Shown here: positions 12,271 to 24,137 of the stretch, piece after piece | How the letters are laid out: each line of letters begins with the position of its first letter | Numbering within the stretch: the first letter of the stretch is position 1 | Origin: Beta vulgaris subsp. vulgaris | Lineage: Eukaryota; Streptophyta; Magnoliopsida; Caryophyllales; Amaranthaceae | Assembly (NCBI RefSeq): GCF_026745355.1 | Contig: NC_079205.1 | Coordinates: 37,179,545-37,243,544, forward strand | Direction: 5' to 3' | Length of the DNA stretch: 64,000 nt | The notes under the pieces: generated by a model | Databases searched by the model: none | The model's input: the letters and a program-made list of their open reading frames with translations, nothing else | Told to the model about the DNA's origin: nothing | Translations under genes and position numbers: made by a program

Positions 12271-13198
12271 TGGATTGTAAGTTGTGATCATTTGTTATCC
12301 GAAGATAAAAGAAATTCAGTTGTGACTGTCTGATTATTATTTATGTGTTGCTTGTATGTGTTTCATAACAAGTGAAAATATATAAATAACGTAAAGTGTA
12401 ATGAGAATAGGTTATAGACTTTAGAATGCTGCACGTCTAGAGTTGGACATTAAGGGTTGGAGTACATGGTGGTAGCCCATGGCTTTTCTAGGAATGAATT
12501 GATCACCATCCCTCTTTTATTTCAAAGGTTCCTTGATATCGCAGGTCATTTCTGGAATACGTGGTAGCTCCCGTATTTCGTCTTCTTAATGAAGGCATTA
12601 GTAGATAAGTCAACTCGTCCCAATAACTATTCCATCAAAGTAATAAAAAGATGCTTAGAGTTTAGAGTTCAGTAAAAGTTATCTGCAGAATGTTATATGA
12701 TTATATTATTATTTATCCCTGCAGGTTATTTGATGTAGTATCATGTTTAGGAATGCTTATGTTTGATATGTAGTACTCAGCTTTGCTGATTACGTGCGTT
12801 GTTTGTGTGTGTGATCATGGCATTGTCTTATTGATCCTGTGATGATCCTTTATGGTGAGCAAATTCAGTATAGCATTGACATTACAGGTTCGCAGATGTG
12901 CATCATTGGGAATCTGGAATAGAGAGAATGTGTAACTAGTATAGTTTAAATCCTGCATTATTGAGAATACATTTTATTTAAGTTTGTTTGAGTTGTTCAA
13001 GTTGGTTTGTTTAAGTCCTAAACACCTGTTATTCATTTTGACTTATAACAAAGTTAAAGTTTAGTTAATTGTTTTTCCGCTGCAAAATTTTGAATAAGCC
13101 GATACATTATCACACGGGCGATAATACTTGGGTAATTCTCTACTTGTATATTATAAAAGTATTATCTAAAAAGAGAGAATTATCGGGGTGTTACAAAG

Positions 13199-13210
13199 TG
13201 GTATCAGAGC
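13199..13210 (+). promoter_or_regulatory. Primer binding site, tRNA-iMet
   Basis: TGGTATCAGAGC lies three bases after the LTR end, the standard initiator-methionine tRNA site of plant chromoviruses. The same site recurs at 23451-23462 after the second LTR. Confidence 0.92.
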
Positions 13211-13339
13211 TTTAGGTTATTTTCAAACTTATAGGCGTATAATTAACTAACTAGCTTACTAGTCATTTGAAGAAAACTTTAGATTGCTCCTACTTATTCA
13301 TTTTGAAAACTTATATAGGAATATATTATATTAATTATA

Positions 13340-13660
13340 ATATTATAGACCGAAATTTTATGTCCGAATTTTTTTTTATGTTCGAAGTTTTTTTTGAATT
13401 ATAGGAAGGTCCGAATTTTTTTTCTGCAACTCGAATTTTTTTTCTCGAAATTTTTAGGTTCGAAATATTTTTAGTCGGAAATTTTTTTTCCGAAAACTTT
13501 AATAGTCCGAAAAAAAAAGAAGAGTTCGAAAATGTTTTTCGAAAAAAAAAAACATAGTTGTTCGAATTTTTTTTTTCGAAAATTCGAAACACTCTCGAAA
13601 ATTTTTGAGAATCGATTTTTTTTTCTCGACCGTATAGGTCCAAAATTTTTTTAGTCGAAT
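13340..13660. repeat. T-run/TTCGAA-rich leader array
   Basis: Runs of 6-9 T alternate with CCGAA/TTCGAA motifs for about 320 bp. The same array recurs at 23590-23885 after the second LTR. It sits between PBS and the first ORF and looks like a degenerate short-unit repeat belonging to the element leader. Confidence 0.75.
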
Positions 13661-13987
13661 ATTTAAGACATTTGATTATTATTATTTCATGAAAAGTGTC
13701 TGCATTTTTCATGCCTTTAAAGTTTAGGAATGGCATATAGGATAGAAATATTATATGCCCGCATTCAATAGTTAGTTCAGCATCATTATATTTTTCTTCC
13801 CTGCTAATAATGCATTATTATTGTTCTTTCCTAACGATACATTATTATGATTATTTCCTGCTAATGATGCATTATTATTATACTTTCCTGCTGATGATGC
13901 ATGAATGTTTTTCTTCCCTACTAGCTGTTTATATTTTCTTGCCTGCTAAATGTTATGATATCCTGCCTTTGATTTGTACTACTCCTA

Positions 13988-14458
13988 TTGTTTCTTGTTG
14001 GGAATACGTTTGAGAGAGTACTAAGACATTATGGTTTATTATATTGTAGTTTCCTAAACATGTTTGCCAGACTAGGAAGCTACTATAACCTTACCGTCCT
14101 GAGTGACGATGAAGTTGACGAAGACATTGCACCTGTCGACGATAGAGAATACACGAATCTAGAATGGACTATGCGTTGCATCTTGAGGAAAGGGATACCT
14201 AGTGATGATGAGGTCATAATAGAACTTGACAATGCTAGGGGAAAAACTAGGGAAGACATTTATCATGCTTGTTTCAGGTATGAATCAGAGACTGAACCTG
14301 AGGAGGATGAGGATACTCGACCCATTAGAAGATCCAAAAGGCAAAGGAAGTACATCGATTATGACGAGGATGGGGAAGAAGAGGAAGCTAATGATGCAAC
14401 ATTTATGCCTAATCAGTATCAAGAAGCTAAGGATACGAATAACAATATAGTACCTTAG
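13988..14458 (+). CDS. Small acidic ORF upstream of gag in the chromovirus leader
   Basis: An uninterrupted frame of 156 codons lies 0.8 kb after the PBS and 0.45 kb before gag. The first 20-25 residues are hydrophobic and may not be translated; an internal Met at about residue 25 (MFARLGSYYNL) is an alternative start. The rest is strongly acidic (LSDDEVDEDIAPVDDRE, ESETEPEEDEDT, DEDGEEEE) with one basic cluster, RPIRRSKRQRKY, that could be a nuclear-localisation or nucleic-acid-binding patch. I do not recognise a family. It is open although gag and pol of the same element have stops. It could be a captured host fragment or an accessory ORF; expression is unproven. Confidence 0.5.
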   Translation: MFLVGNTFERVLRHYGLLYCSFLNMFARLGSYYNLTVLSDDEVDEDIAPVDDREYTNLEWTMRCILRKGIPSDDEVIIELDNARGKTREDIYHACFRYESETEPEEDEDTRPIRRSKRQRKYIDYDEDGEEEEANDATFMPNQYQEAKDTNNNIVP

Positions 14459-14903
14459 ATTTATTTTATGTCTCTGATTAATACATATAGAATATTAGTT
14501 TTAGAAATAATGTTGGATGTGTGACCAACAATGATAGAGAAGTTTTATAGAATTATTGTTTTAGGAAAATATGATACTATAACATTCTTTTTATTAAATA
14601 CCCTTTATCGAAGAATAAAAGTTATTATTTAGTTTATATGAGTGAGTAAGAATTTATTCTGGGCACGTGATGGGAATATTTTTATTATTTGAATTTTCAT
14701 TATATGATTATACTCTTACTTGCTTGTTTCTACTTTCATGTTGAGGTAAATATATTTTACATGAATGATTATGTGATTATTAGAGAACATTTCATGTTGA
14801 AACTAGTGAGAAATTGTTTGTTAATGCAATCTTTAACGATCAAATCAAATATTGCCTTATCAGATGGACATATAAGTTATACTAGAACCTAAAGTAGAGT
14901 TAT

Positions 14904-16262
14904 ATGACTTACATGTCCCGGAGTAGAATGGCTAACAGTACTGATCTAGCTGCTGCTATTCGCCTTTTGGCGGAGAAATTGACTCAGGAGAAGGTTGAGC
15001 GTCCTGAGACTGCTGGAGAAATGTTCGAAAGATTAGCGAAAGTCAAACCACCCTACTTTAAGGGGCAATATGACCCGACCTTCTTAGAAAATTGGATTAG
15101 GGAGTTTGAGAAGCTATTTGAGGTAGTGAACTGCCCTGGTAATATGAGAGTAGGTTAGGTTGTGTTGTACCTGAAGGATGAGGTTGACCTATGGTGGAGG
15201 GAGAATGGGGCTAGACTGAGTACTGCTGAAGGATTCAATTGGGAAGCATTTGTGATTGTCTTGAGAGGGAAGTTTTACCCTGTCTTTATGAGGAAGCAAA
15301 AAGCTCAAGAGTTCATTAACCTTAGGATGGGTAGTATAACCATCTTTGACTACTATAGCAAATTCATAGCCCTGTCTAGATTTGCACCTGAGGTTGTAGC
15401 CACTGAGGAGCTTAAGGCCTATAGGTTTGAGCAAGGTTTAACTGATGAAATTCAATTGGGATTAGGAGGTGAGACCTTTACATCCTTAGATGTTGTGTAT
15501 GGGAGAGCCTCTCATATTTATGGTTTGCAGACAAGGAGAGATAAGAAAAATGGGATAGTAGGTGAGAAGAGGAAGGATGTTAATGCTGGGGGAAACCAAG
15601 GGAATTTCAAGAAAAACCGAAATGGTAATGGGAACTTCCAAGGGAGGAATAACCAGGATAATCGCAAGGTTAAACCTGAGAGAGTGCATCACTACAAGCT
15701 CTATGACAAAAACCATCCTGGGAAAGACTATAAGGGGGAATTAGTGGTCTGAAACTACTGCCAGAAGAAGGGACATAGGGAGTATGAGTGTTACTCCAAG
15801 CATGGTAAGGATCAGAAGACTCAAGGGAATGGTAACCAGGTTAGGTCAGGATCCAACCAGTCAGGGAACCAGGGTCCTAAGCCTGGAGGTCAGCAGAATA
15901 ATCAGCAGAACTATAGTAAACCTGCAAGTAAGAACCCCAACCAGAATAAGCCTGCGGGAAAGATGTATGTGATGAGCCGAAAGGAAGCTGAGAAATCTGC
16001 CGACGTAGTTTACGGTAATTTTTCTATTAACTCAGTCCTTGTTAAAACATTGTTTGATTCAGGGGCAACTTATTCTTTTATATCGTCATCTGTCATAAAG
16101 AGTCTGGGGTTAGTAGACTTTGAAGTAATTGACTTGTCTATTAGTGTTCCTACTGGGGAAATCATAAGGTGTACTAAGCTGTTTAAAAACCTGCCTTTGA
16201 TGATAGGAGGTTGTGTCTTTCCGTCTGACCTAATAGAATCAACTTGGGAGACCTGGATGTGA
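14904..16262 (+). pseudogene. gag-protease of the plus-strand chromovirus, two stops and a frameshift
   Basis: The frame begins near MTYMSRSRMANSTDLAAAIR; the ATG of MANS at 14928 is the likely original start. It has the gag core (VKPPYFKGQYDPTFLENWI), an in-frame TAG at 15159-15161, then LYLKDEVDLWW. A second stop at about 15750 falls just before the CCHC remnant (YCQKKGHREYEC). The protease follows with the D-S-G-A active site (VKTLFDSGATYSF) near 16045-16080. All of this is one frame; it shifts at about 16240 into the GMNWL block. The single-ORF gag-pro-pol arrangement is normal for Tekay-type chromoviruses. Confidence 0.9.
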
Positions 16263-16916
16263 TTCTTGGAATGAATTGGTTAAGTCTTTATAAGGCCAAT
16301 ATCGATTGTGAGATTCAAAAGGTAGTGTTGAGAAACCCTTTGGGAAAATTAACCTCCTATAGACGTTTTGGGAAACCTAAGAAGTTTGGAGTTATCTCTG
16401 CTATGCAAGTGAGGAAATTGATGAGAAAGGGGTGTGAGCTATTTTTCTGTAGTGTGCAGGATGTGAGTAAGGAAGCCGAGTTAAAACTTAAGAATGTCCC
16501 AATAGTGAACGAGTTTATGGATGTGTTTCCAAGTGAGATATCAGGTATGCCACCTGCTAAAGCTGTTGAGTTCACCGTAGACTTAGTTCCTGGAACTGCA
16601 CCTATATCTAAGGCACCCTATAGAATGGCACCTCCTGAGATGAGTGAGTTGAAGATGCAATTGCCAGAGCTCTTAGATAAAGGTTATATTAGGCCCAGTG
16701 CATCACCTTGGGGAGCTCCTGTGCTATTTGTGAAGAAAAAGGATGGAAGTATGAGGTTATGTATTGACTATAAGGAGTTGAATAATGTAACCATCAAAAA
16801 CAAATACCCTTTGCCTAGAATAAATGACCTATTCGACCAATTGAATGGAGCGAGTATGTTCTCAAAGATTGACTTACGTTCAGGATATCATCAATTGAGG
16901 GTAGCCGATAAGGATG
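16244..16916 (+). pseudogene. Reverse transcriptase, N-terminal part, cut by a solo LTR
   Basis: Contains the protease/RT linker ([29 protein letters not shown]) and RT blocks [48 protein letters not shown] and [15 protein letters not shown]. The frame is open until the inserted LTR at 16917, exactly between the R-S-G-Y-H-Q and K-T-A-F blocks that are normally about 10 residues apart. RT continues at 18659. Confidence 0.9.
16912..16916. repeat. Target-site duplication of the solo LTR (left)
   Basis: GGATG here and at 18654-18658. Reading through with one copy restores the RT frame across the site. Confidence 0.9.
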
Positions 16917-18653
16917 TGTAATACCTTGAATTTTAAACTAGTTTTATTATTTAGTAATTGTGTCTATTAGCTTAATTTTTATCCTAAATATTTTTTTTGG
17001 AAGTGATAATGTTAAGGTTATTTTCTAAAATATGCTACATTTAGTTTAATTATTTTAATAGTTATGTTATGATGGTAAGATTTACTTATAATATAGTATA
17101 TAGTTGTAATATTTTCCTAAATATGAAAAATCACCATGACCACACAACTCATCTTCTTCCTCAAGCTTCATGACCTTGCTCCCCAAGGCTTCTAGAAGAC
17201 CTTGCTCCCCAAGTATTCTTCACCATTAAGTCTCCATTAGTTTAATGGAGTTTTTCTTCCTAAAACCACTATAAATAGTGGGTTAATTTCACCATTTCTC
17301 ACCCACTTAAAACTTACAAATTATAACCATAGCCTTCATTTATACTATCAAATAAAAATCTGAATTTTCATTGACGTGTCTTATTCTTTTTGAGTACCCA
17401 TGAATGGCCCTAAATACCCACTCTCTTCCTCCTTTGATTTTAGGTTGTCGTACTATTTTTCCCCAATATCTTCTTCTTCCAGTCAGAATTTGCATATACT
17501 TCTTTCATGAAAGTTGTAGATCACGAAAAGTTATTGAATTTAGACCCAAAAATCATCTGGTTTGGAGTTCGGAGTAAAGAGTTAGACCCTCTGGAAGTTT
17601 TCTGTTATTGCTGCCAAATATTATACGTTCCTCCTGTTCCTTTGTTTAAATTCTGATTCATGGAACCCGAAAGTCTATTTGTTTGGTTAAGAACGCTATG
17701 ATTTTATGGAGGATGATTCTTGGAGATTAAGAGATGATGATACTTAAGGAGTAAAGGAAATGAATTAGCGTATAAGGTAACCTTTATGTCTAGCACCTTA
17801 TATGATTGCTCGTATAAATCATATTTAATAATTTGTGTCCATAGAATATGTTTATGATAGTGTGTATATATATGTATGACTATACATATATGATACTAAT
17901 CATGTGACGATATGCTATAAATTGTGATGTATATGATATCATGAATGTTATATGTAAGTTATGATAATGATGTGTACCGTATATATATATGGTGTTGTTC
18001 GGGAATATTGATATATGAAAGTTTTGTAAAATGTGAATGGTTCTGCTGGCTTGGAGTTATGAAATGAGCTGGTAAATGGGCAAGTTATAGGTGGAGGAAT
18101 TATGTTTACGATGTAAAGGACCAAGAGTGGTTGAATGTTAATGTTCATGTTATGTCCAAAACCTGTACTTGCCAATGAACTAAGATCACGTAAATGATCC
18201 TTGCCGGTAGACTATTCCAAGTTATGTTTTCTGACAATATTTCCGAACAATTACCAAAATGTAGTATGTGTCTGTATGTGAAAATATTTACGAACTAAAA
18301 CCGTTTTTACGGGCTAGAGTAAAGTTACTGAGTTTTTCACTCATTTTAGGTTATTTTCTGTGTTTTCTCTTTTCCCTATTTTATGAAATCGTTCAGGTAT
18401 TATGAAGATAGCTCTGGATCAGTTATGCCAAGATGCTCCGAAAAGGTTGAGATGAAGCGACTCTACATATATTTGGGATATTTAGAATACTATGTATTAT
18501 GAGTAATCATTATTACTCTAGTTGAGAGTATGTATATTTTTAGAGACCATTTTAAGGCTATTATTTAATTTGTGGGCCCATAACCCACAGCTTAAGTTCC
18601 GTTTCCGCTGCCAATCATGAGTAATTAAGGTTATGAATTCTCAGGGCGTTGCA
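16917..18653 (+). mobile_element. Solo LTR of another Ty3/gypsy family inside the RT
   Basis: The 1737-bp block starts TGTAATACC and ends GGCGTTGCA, with a perfect 5-bp duplication (GGATG) on both sides. There is no internal region, so it is a solo LTR left by LTR-LTR recombination. A TATA box (TATAAATA) lies at 17270-17277 and an ACTGAG-type segment near 18330, as in the other chromovirus LTRs here; orientation is plus. Confidence 0.9.
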
Positions 18654-18658
18654 GGATG

Positions 18659-19570
18659 AACCTAAGACTGCCTTTAGAACGCGTTATGGTCACTATGAGT
18701 TCACTGTAATGCCATTTGGGTCAACCAATGCTCCTGCTATATTTATGGATTTAATGAATAGGATCTTTCATGAGTTTCTAGACAAGTTTGTAGTGGTTTT
18801 AATTGATGACATTCTAATATACTCGAGGAATGAAGCTGAGCATGATGAGCACTTGAGGATTATTTTGTAGACATTGATGAAAAACCAATTATTTGCCAAG
18901 TTCTCTAAGTGTGAGTTTCGTTTGGAGAAAGTAGCGTTTTTGGGTCACTATGTGTCTAAGGAAGGAGTCTTAGTAGATCCTGCTAAGATTCAAGCTGTGA
19001 GTGAGTGGCCAACTCCAAAGAATGTGTCAGACATTAGAAGTTTCTTAGGTCTAGCTGGCTATTATAGGAGATTTGTGAGAGATTTCTCAAAGATAGCAAG
19101 ACCTATGACCAACTTGATGAAAAAGGAGTCGAAATTCGAGTGGAGTGAAAAGTGTGAAGAAGCCTTTCAATTTTGAAGGATCGTTTAACCTCTGCACCTG
19201 TTTTAACCCTGCCTGATGGGAATGAGGGATTTGAGGTATATAGTGACGCTTCGAAGAATGGTCTAGGATGTGTGTTACAGCAAAATGGGAAGGCAATTGC
19301 GTATGCGTCGCGTCAATTGAAACCTTATGAGGCAAATTACCCTACCCATGATCTAGAGTTAGTTGCCATAGTGTTTACATTGAAAATTTGGAGACATTAT
19401 CTTTATGAGCGACTTGTAAGATATTCACAGACCATAGGAGCTTAAAGTATATTTTCACCCAAAATGACCTGAATATGAGGCAAAGAAGATGGCTCGAGTT
19501 GATAAAGGATTACGACCTAGATATCCAGTATCATGAAGGAAAAGCAAATGTGATTGCTGATGTCCTAAGT
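18659..19570 (+). pseudogene. Reverse transcriptase C-terminal part and RNase H
   Basis: RT resumes with [13 protein letters not shown] and MPFGSTNA, has the catalytic IDDILIYS block (about 18800-18830), then an in-frame TAG at 18868-18870. Thumb residues ([38 protein letters not shown]) follow. RNase H comes after a frameshift at about 19173, with [12 protein letters not shown] and the [23 protein letters not shown] block; its C-terminus (KANVIADVLSRK) lies in a further frame at 19530-19580. At least one stop and two frameshifts inactivate it. Confidence 0.88.
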
Positions 19571-19574
19571 AGAA

Positions 19575-20935
19575 AATCGAGTCATAGCTTGAGTGCTTTG
19601 ATAGTCCCTGAGGAGTTGTGTCGAGATATGCAAAGATTGAGCTTAGAAATTTTGAATCTTGGGGAAAGTGAGGCGAGGCTTAGTACCCTTTCTTTGGGAG
19701 TGTCAGTTTTCGACGAGATCATAGAGGGTCAAGTTGGTGATGAGTACCTAGATAAGATTAAGGAGAAAATGAAGCAAGGAAAGGAAGCCGACTTTAAGAT
19801 TCATGATGATGGGAGTCTAAGGTTTAAAGGGAGGTGGTGTGTACCACGGAAGTGCAATGACCTTAAGAGACGCCTTATGGATGAGGGGCATAATACTTCA
19901 TATTATGTGCACCCTGAAGGTGATAAATTGTATAAAGACCTTAAGGTTATCTATTGGTGGCCAACTATGAAGCGAGAGGTAGCTGAGTATGTGTCTAAGT
20001 GCCTAACCTATCAGAAGGTGAAGATAGACCATAAGAGACCTATTGGAAAGGTTCAATCTTTAGAGGTCCCTGGATGGAAGTGGGATTCTATTTCTATGGA
20101 CTTTGTGACTGCCTTACCTAAGGCGAGAAGTGGAAATGACACCATTTGGGTTATTGTGGATAGATTGACCAAAAATGTGTCGTGTTTATACCTATTAAGG
20201 AGACATGGAAAAAGAAACAGCTCGCTAAGACTTACATTAAGCATGTGGTGAGACTACATGGAGTTCCAAAGGACATTATTTCTGACCGTGACTCTAGGTT
20301 TTTATCGAAATTTTAGAAAAAGGTCCAATTAAATCTTAGGACAACATTGAAAATGAGTACAGCCTTTCACCCTGCGACTGATGGCTATAATGAGAGGGCT
20401 AATCAAACTATGGAGGACATGTTGAGAGCCTGTGTAATTGATTTTCAAGATAGTTGGGAGGACCAATTAGATTTGATTGAGTTTTCTTACAACAACAGTT
20501 ATCATGCGAGCATTAAGATAGCACCTTTTGAGGCATTATATGGACGGAAATGTTGAAGTCCCATTTGCTGGAATGACTTTAGTGAAAATATAGTCTTGGG
20601 GACTGAATTTATTGAGGAGACCGTCAAGAATGTCAGACTAATTCAGGCTAGAATTCAAGCTGCGCAAGATAGGTAGAAAAGTTATGCTGATTTGAAACGA
20701 CGCGAAGATGAGTTTGCTATAGGTGATAAGGTGTTCTTGAAAGTATCACCCACTAAAGGCGTTATGAGATTTGGGAAAAAGGGGAAGCTAAGTGCAAGTA
20801 TGTAGGCCCATATGAGATTTTGGAGGTATTGGGAAAGTAGCTTATAGATTGTGCTGCAATGGAGTTTGAGAAGATGCATGATATTTCCATATTTCCAATT
20901 AAACGCTATATCCCTGATGAGCGTCATGTCTAGAG
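19575..20935 (+). pseudogene. Integrase of the plus-strand chromovirus, broken
   Basis: The zinc-binding N-terminus is altered: HNTSYYVHPEGDKLYKDL keeps both His, but the downstream pair CLTYQ has one Cys of the usual C-x2-C. The catalytic core starts WDSISMDFVTALPK with the first Asp, then IWVIVDRLTK. The second Asp and the Glu regions (near 20280 and 20390, HPATDGYNERANQTMEDML) lie across a frameshift and stops. The C-terminal part continues to about 20930. The integrase would insert the element, guided by the chromodomain. Confidence 0.85.
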
Positions 20936-21160
20936 CCTGAACGAGTTCAGATCGATAGTAGCCTCACATATGAGGAAAGACTTCAAGATTCTCGACAGAA
21001 AGTGCGTAGTACACGCAATAAGGATGTCCACATCGTAAAGTCTTTGGTCTAACCACGAGTCGGAAGAGGCGACGTGGGAAGCCGAAGATGATATGAGAAA
21101 GAAATATCCAGACCTATTCCTTGAGGTGAGTTACGAGGGTGTAACTCGTTTTCTTTAAGG
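20936..21160 (+). pseudogene. Chromodomain remnant at the pol C-terminus
   Basis: After the integrase the frame carries KVRSTRNKDVHIVKSL and then, one frame over, ESEEATWEAEDDMRKKYP. This is the chromodomain typical of Tekay-type chromoviruses, which tethers integration to modified histones. A frameshift sits in the middle of the domain. Confidence 0.8.
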
Positions 21161-21170
21161 GGGGTAGAAT
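21155..21170 (+). promoter_or_regulatory. Polypurine-tract-like motif, internal copy
   Basis: CTTTAAGGGGGGTAGA here nearly repeats the tract just before the 3' LTR (CTTTTAAGGGGGGTAGA at 21401-21418). It lies directly after the pol C-terminus, about 246 bp upstream of the LTR-adjacent tract. Confidence 0.6.
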
Positions 21171-21400
21171 ACGATAAATTTTGCGCATTTTGCCTATTTT
21201 TATGAAATTTTCATTCATTTGTATGCCCATGTCGGGAAATTTGCACATGTTAGTGCAAAAGAAGTAGATTCTCCGCATAAGAAAAGGTGTTCATAAGTAA
21301 CACAAGTGTTTTAAGACTGGGAAAAGTGCACAAGTGGCACGAGTCTTTTAAAACTTTTGAAACTATGTGAGTTTTCGTGTCAAGTTTCGGGACGAAACTT

Positions 21401-21418
21401 CTTTTAAGGGGGGTAGAT
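21401..21418 (+). promoter_or_regulatory. Polypurine tract before the 3' LTR
   Basis: AAGGGGGGTAGAT abuts the LTR start TGTAATCCC, the normal position for plus-strand priming. Confidence 0.85.
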
Positions 21419-23447
21419 TGTAATCCCCCATAATTTTAAAGGATTTTATAAATATATTTAAGTATTTATATATTTATATTTAAACACAAATGAGTTTTAA
21501 AATGATTTGACTATTTAAAAAGGTTGACAATTTTCAAAGTCAAATGAAATTATTTTCATGATGTAATAAAAGTTGAAAATATTTTAATTAAGCATGCTTT
21601 GATATATAAAAGTTTTAAATACTAATTTATATTGAAAAAAAAGTCCAATGGAATTGAAAATCCTAAAAGGATAAAAAGGAAAAGAGTCATAGTGATAATT
21701 AACGTCCCAAATTAATTATCTCGTTCATCATCAATTTTCATTAAACTTTATCTCTTTTCCTAAGCCCAAAAAGGGAAGCCTTATAAATACCCTATTACTC
21801 AATTATTTTATCCCACACAAAAGAATATTTTTTCTCTCTCCTCCTTCTCACCCACACGACATTCTCTCTCTCTTTTCTCTTCCACGGTTTCTTCTTTTCT
21901 CTTCCAAATTCGTTTCTTCTTCTTCAAGTAACGTTTCTTCTTCAACAAGAAACGTCACAAGCCCTCCAAAAACCGCCGAGTTGTTGCCGCCGTGCTGCTG
22001 TCGTGGTCTGTTATTTCCGGCGCCTCTTTGTTCTCTCTTTTGTTGGCGGAGAATATCTCGTAGGGGACTTTTAAAGGATTAAAAGTGGCCTACAGGCTAG
22101 TTTACACGAGGTACTTACATAATTACGTGCTATGTGTATCATGTTTTAAGGAGAAATAAATTTTAGTATCATGTATAGGAACTTATTTTGTTCATATATA
22201 TGTGATTTATAGTATTTGATTTACATGTTTTATGCCTAAGTGCAAGCATGTGATTTGAGATTTATTGTGAATACTAGATTGTATGTTTGTATGGAGTAAT
22301 TGATGCAAGCATGAAAAGAAAGTTTAGTTATTAATTCGCATGAATAATTAATATATGTTATAAAGGTTGAATCATGTTATTCATGTATTCCTTGTTAAGT
22401 ATTATTTTATTATCTTATGAGGACTGTGGTAAGTTTGACAAGTTATGCCTTTTTAAGGTAAGATTATTGTTGGCTAGGTTTAACAAGTAAAGAAAGTTGA
22501 GATTGAAAAGAAAGTATTCTTGGATTGTAAGTTGTGATAATTTGTTAAATCCTAAGATAAAAGAAGTTAAGTTGTGACTGTCTGATTATTATTTATGTGT
22601 TGCTTGTATGTGTGTCATAACAAGTGATAATATGTAAATAACGTAAAGTGTAACGAGAATAGGTTATAGACTTTAGAATGTTGCACGTCTAGAGTTGGAC
22701 ATTAAGGGTTGGAGTACATGGTGGTAGCCCATAGCTTTTCTAGGAATGAATTGATCACCATCCCTCTTTTATTTCAAAGGTTGCTCGATATCGCAGGTCA
22801 TTTCTGGAATACGTGCTAGCTCCCGTATTTCGTCTTCTTAATGAAGGCATTAGTAGATAAGTCAACTCGTCCCAATAACTATTCCATTAAAGTAATAAAA
22901 AGATGCTTAGAGTTTAGAGTTCAGTAAAAGTTATCTGCATAATGTTATATGATTATATTATTATTTATCCCTGCAGGTTATTTTATGTAGTATCATATTT
23001 AGGAATGCTTATGTTTGATATGTAGTACTCAGCTTTGCTGATTACGTGCGTTGTTTGTGTGTGTGATCATGGCATTGCCTTATTGATCCTGTGATGATCC
23101 TTTATAGTGAGCAGATTCAGTATAGCATTGACATTACAGGTTCGCAGATGTGCATCATTGAGAATCTGGAATTGAGAGAATGTGTAACTAGTATAGTTTA
23201 AATCCTGCATTGTTGAGAATACATTTTATTTAAGTTTGTTTGAGTTGTTCAAGTTGGTTTGTTTAAGTCCTAAACACTTGTTATTCATTTTGAGTTATAA
23301 TGAAGTTAAAGTTTAGTTAATTGTTTTTCCGCTGCAAAATTTTGAATAAGCCGATACGTTATCACACGGGCGATAATACTTGGGTAATTCTCTACTTGTA
23401 TATTATAAAAGTATTATCTAAAAAGAGAGAATTATCGGGGTGTTACA
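21419..23447 (+). repeat. 3' (or shared) LTR of the plus-strand chromovirus
   Basis: The 2029-bp LTR is bounded by TGTAATCCC and GGGGTGTTACA and is uninterrupted. The TATA box TATAAATA (21782-21789) is intact. It is followed by a normal iMet PBS and leader, so it also serves as the 5' LTR of the partial second unit. Confidence 0.93.
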
Positions 23448-24137
23448 AAGTGGTATCAGAGCTTTAGGTTATTTTCAAATTTATAGGCGTCTAATTAACT
23501 AACTAGCTTACTAGTTATTTGAAGAAAACTTTAGATTGCTCCTACTTATTCATTTTGAAAACTTATATAGAAATATATTATATTATAATATTATAGACCG
23601 GAATTTATGTCCGAAATTTTTTTTTTTATGTTCGAAATTTTTTTTCGAATCATAGGAAGGTCCGAATTTTTTTTGTGCAACTCGAATTTTTTTTTTTCCG
23701 AAATTTTTAGGTTCGAAATATTTTTAGTCGGAAATTTTTTTTCCGAAAACTTTAATAGTCCGAAAAAAAGAAGAGTTCGAAAATGTTTTTCAAAAAAAAA
23801 AAAAATTTCGAAAATTCGAAACATTCTCGAAAATTTTTGAGAATCGATTTTTTTTTTCTCGACCGTATAGGTCCGAAATTTTTTTTAGTCGAATATTTTA
23901 GACATTTGATTATTATTATTTCATGAAAAGTGTCTGCATTTTTCATGCCTTTAAAGTTTATATTACTGCATTGTGAGAATGGGTAGTATAGGAAGGGCAT
24001 ATAGGATAGAAATATTATATGTCTGCATTCAATAGTTAGTTCAGCATCATTATATTTTTCTTCCCTGCTGATAATGTATTATTATTATTCTTTCCTAACG
24101 ATGCATTATTATGATTCTTTCCTGCTAACGATGCATT
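23448..24137 (+). repeat. Second copy of the chromovirus leader (PBS and T-rich array)
   Basis: About 690 bp align with 13196-13890, including PBS, T-run/TTCGAA array and the TGATGCATTATTATT segment. The copy has an extra ~40 bp (near 23960-23995) that the first lacks. It ends abruptly in an LTR tail. Confidence 0.9.

Larger units (their letters stand above)
5518..13195 (+). repeat. 5' LTR of the plus-strand chromovirus (contains the LINE)
   Basis: It starts TGTAATCCC and ends GGGGTGTTACA. Removing the LINE and one copy of its target duplication (5645 bp) leaves about 2033 bp that aligns end to end with the LTR at 21419-23447. The TATA element is damaged: 5877-5884 reads TATGAATA where the other LTR has TATAAATA. 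The C/T-rich tract at 5930-6060 followed by a GC-richer stretch is shared by both LTRs and is probably the R/U5 leader, not a gene. Confidence 0.92.
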
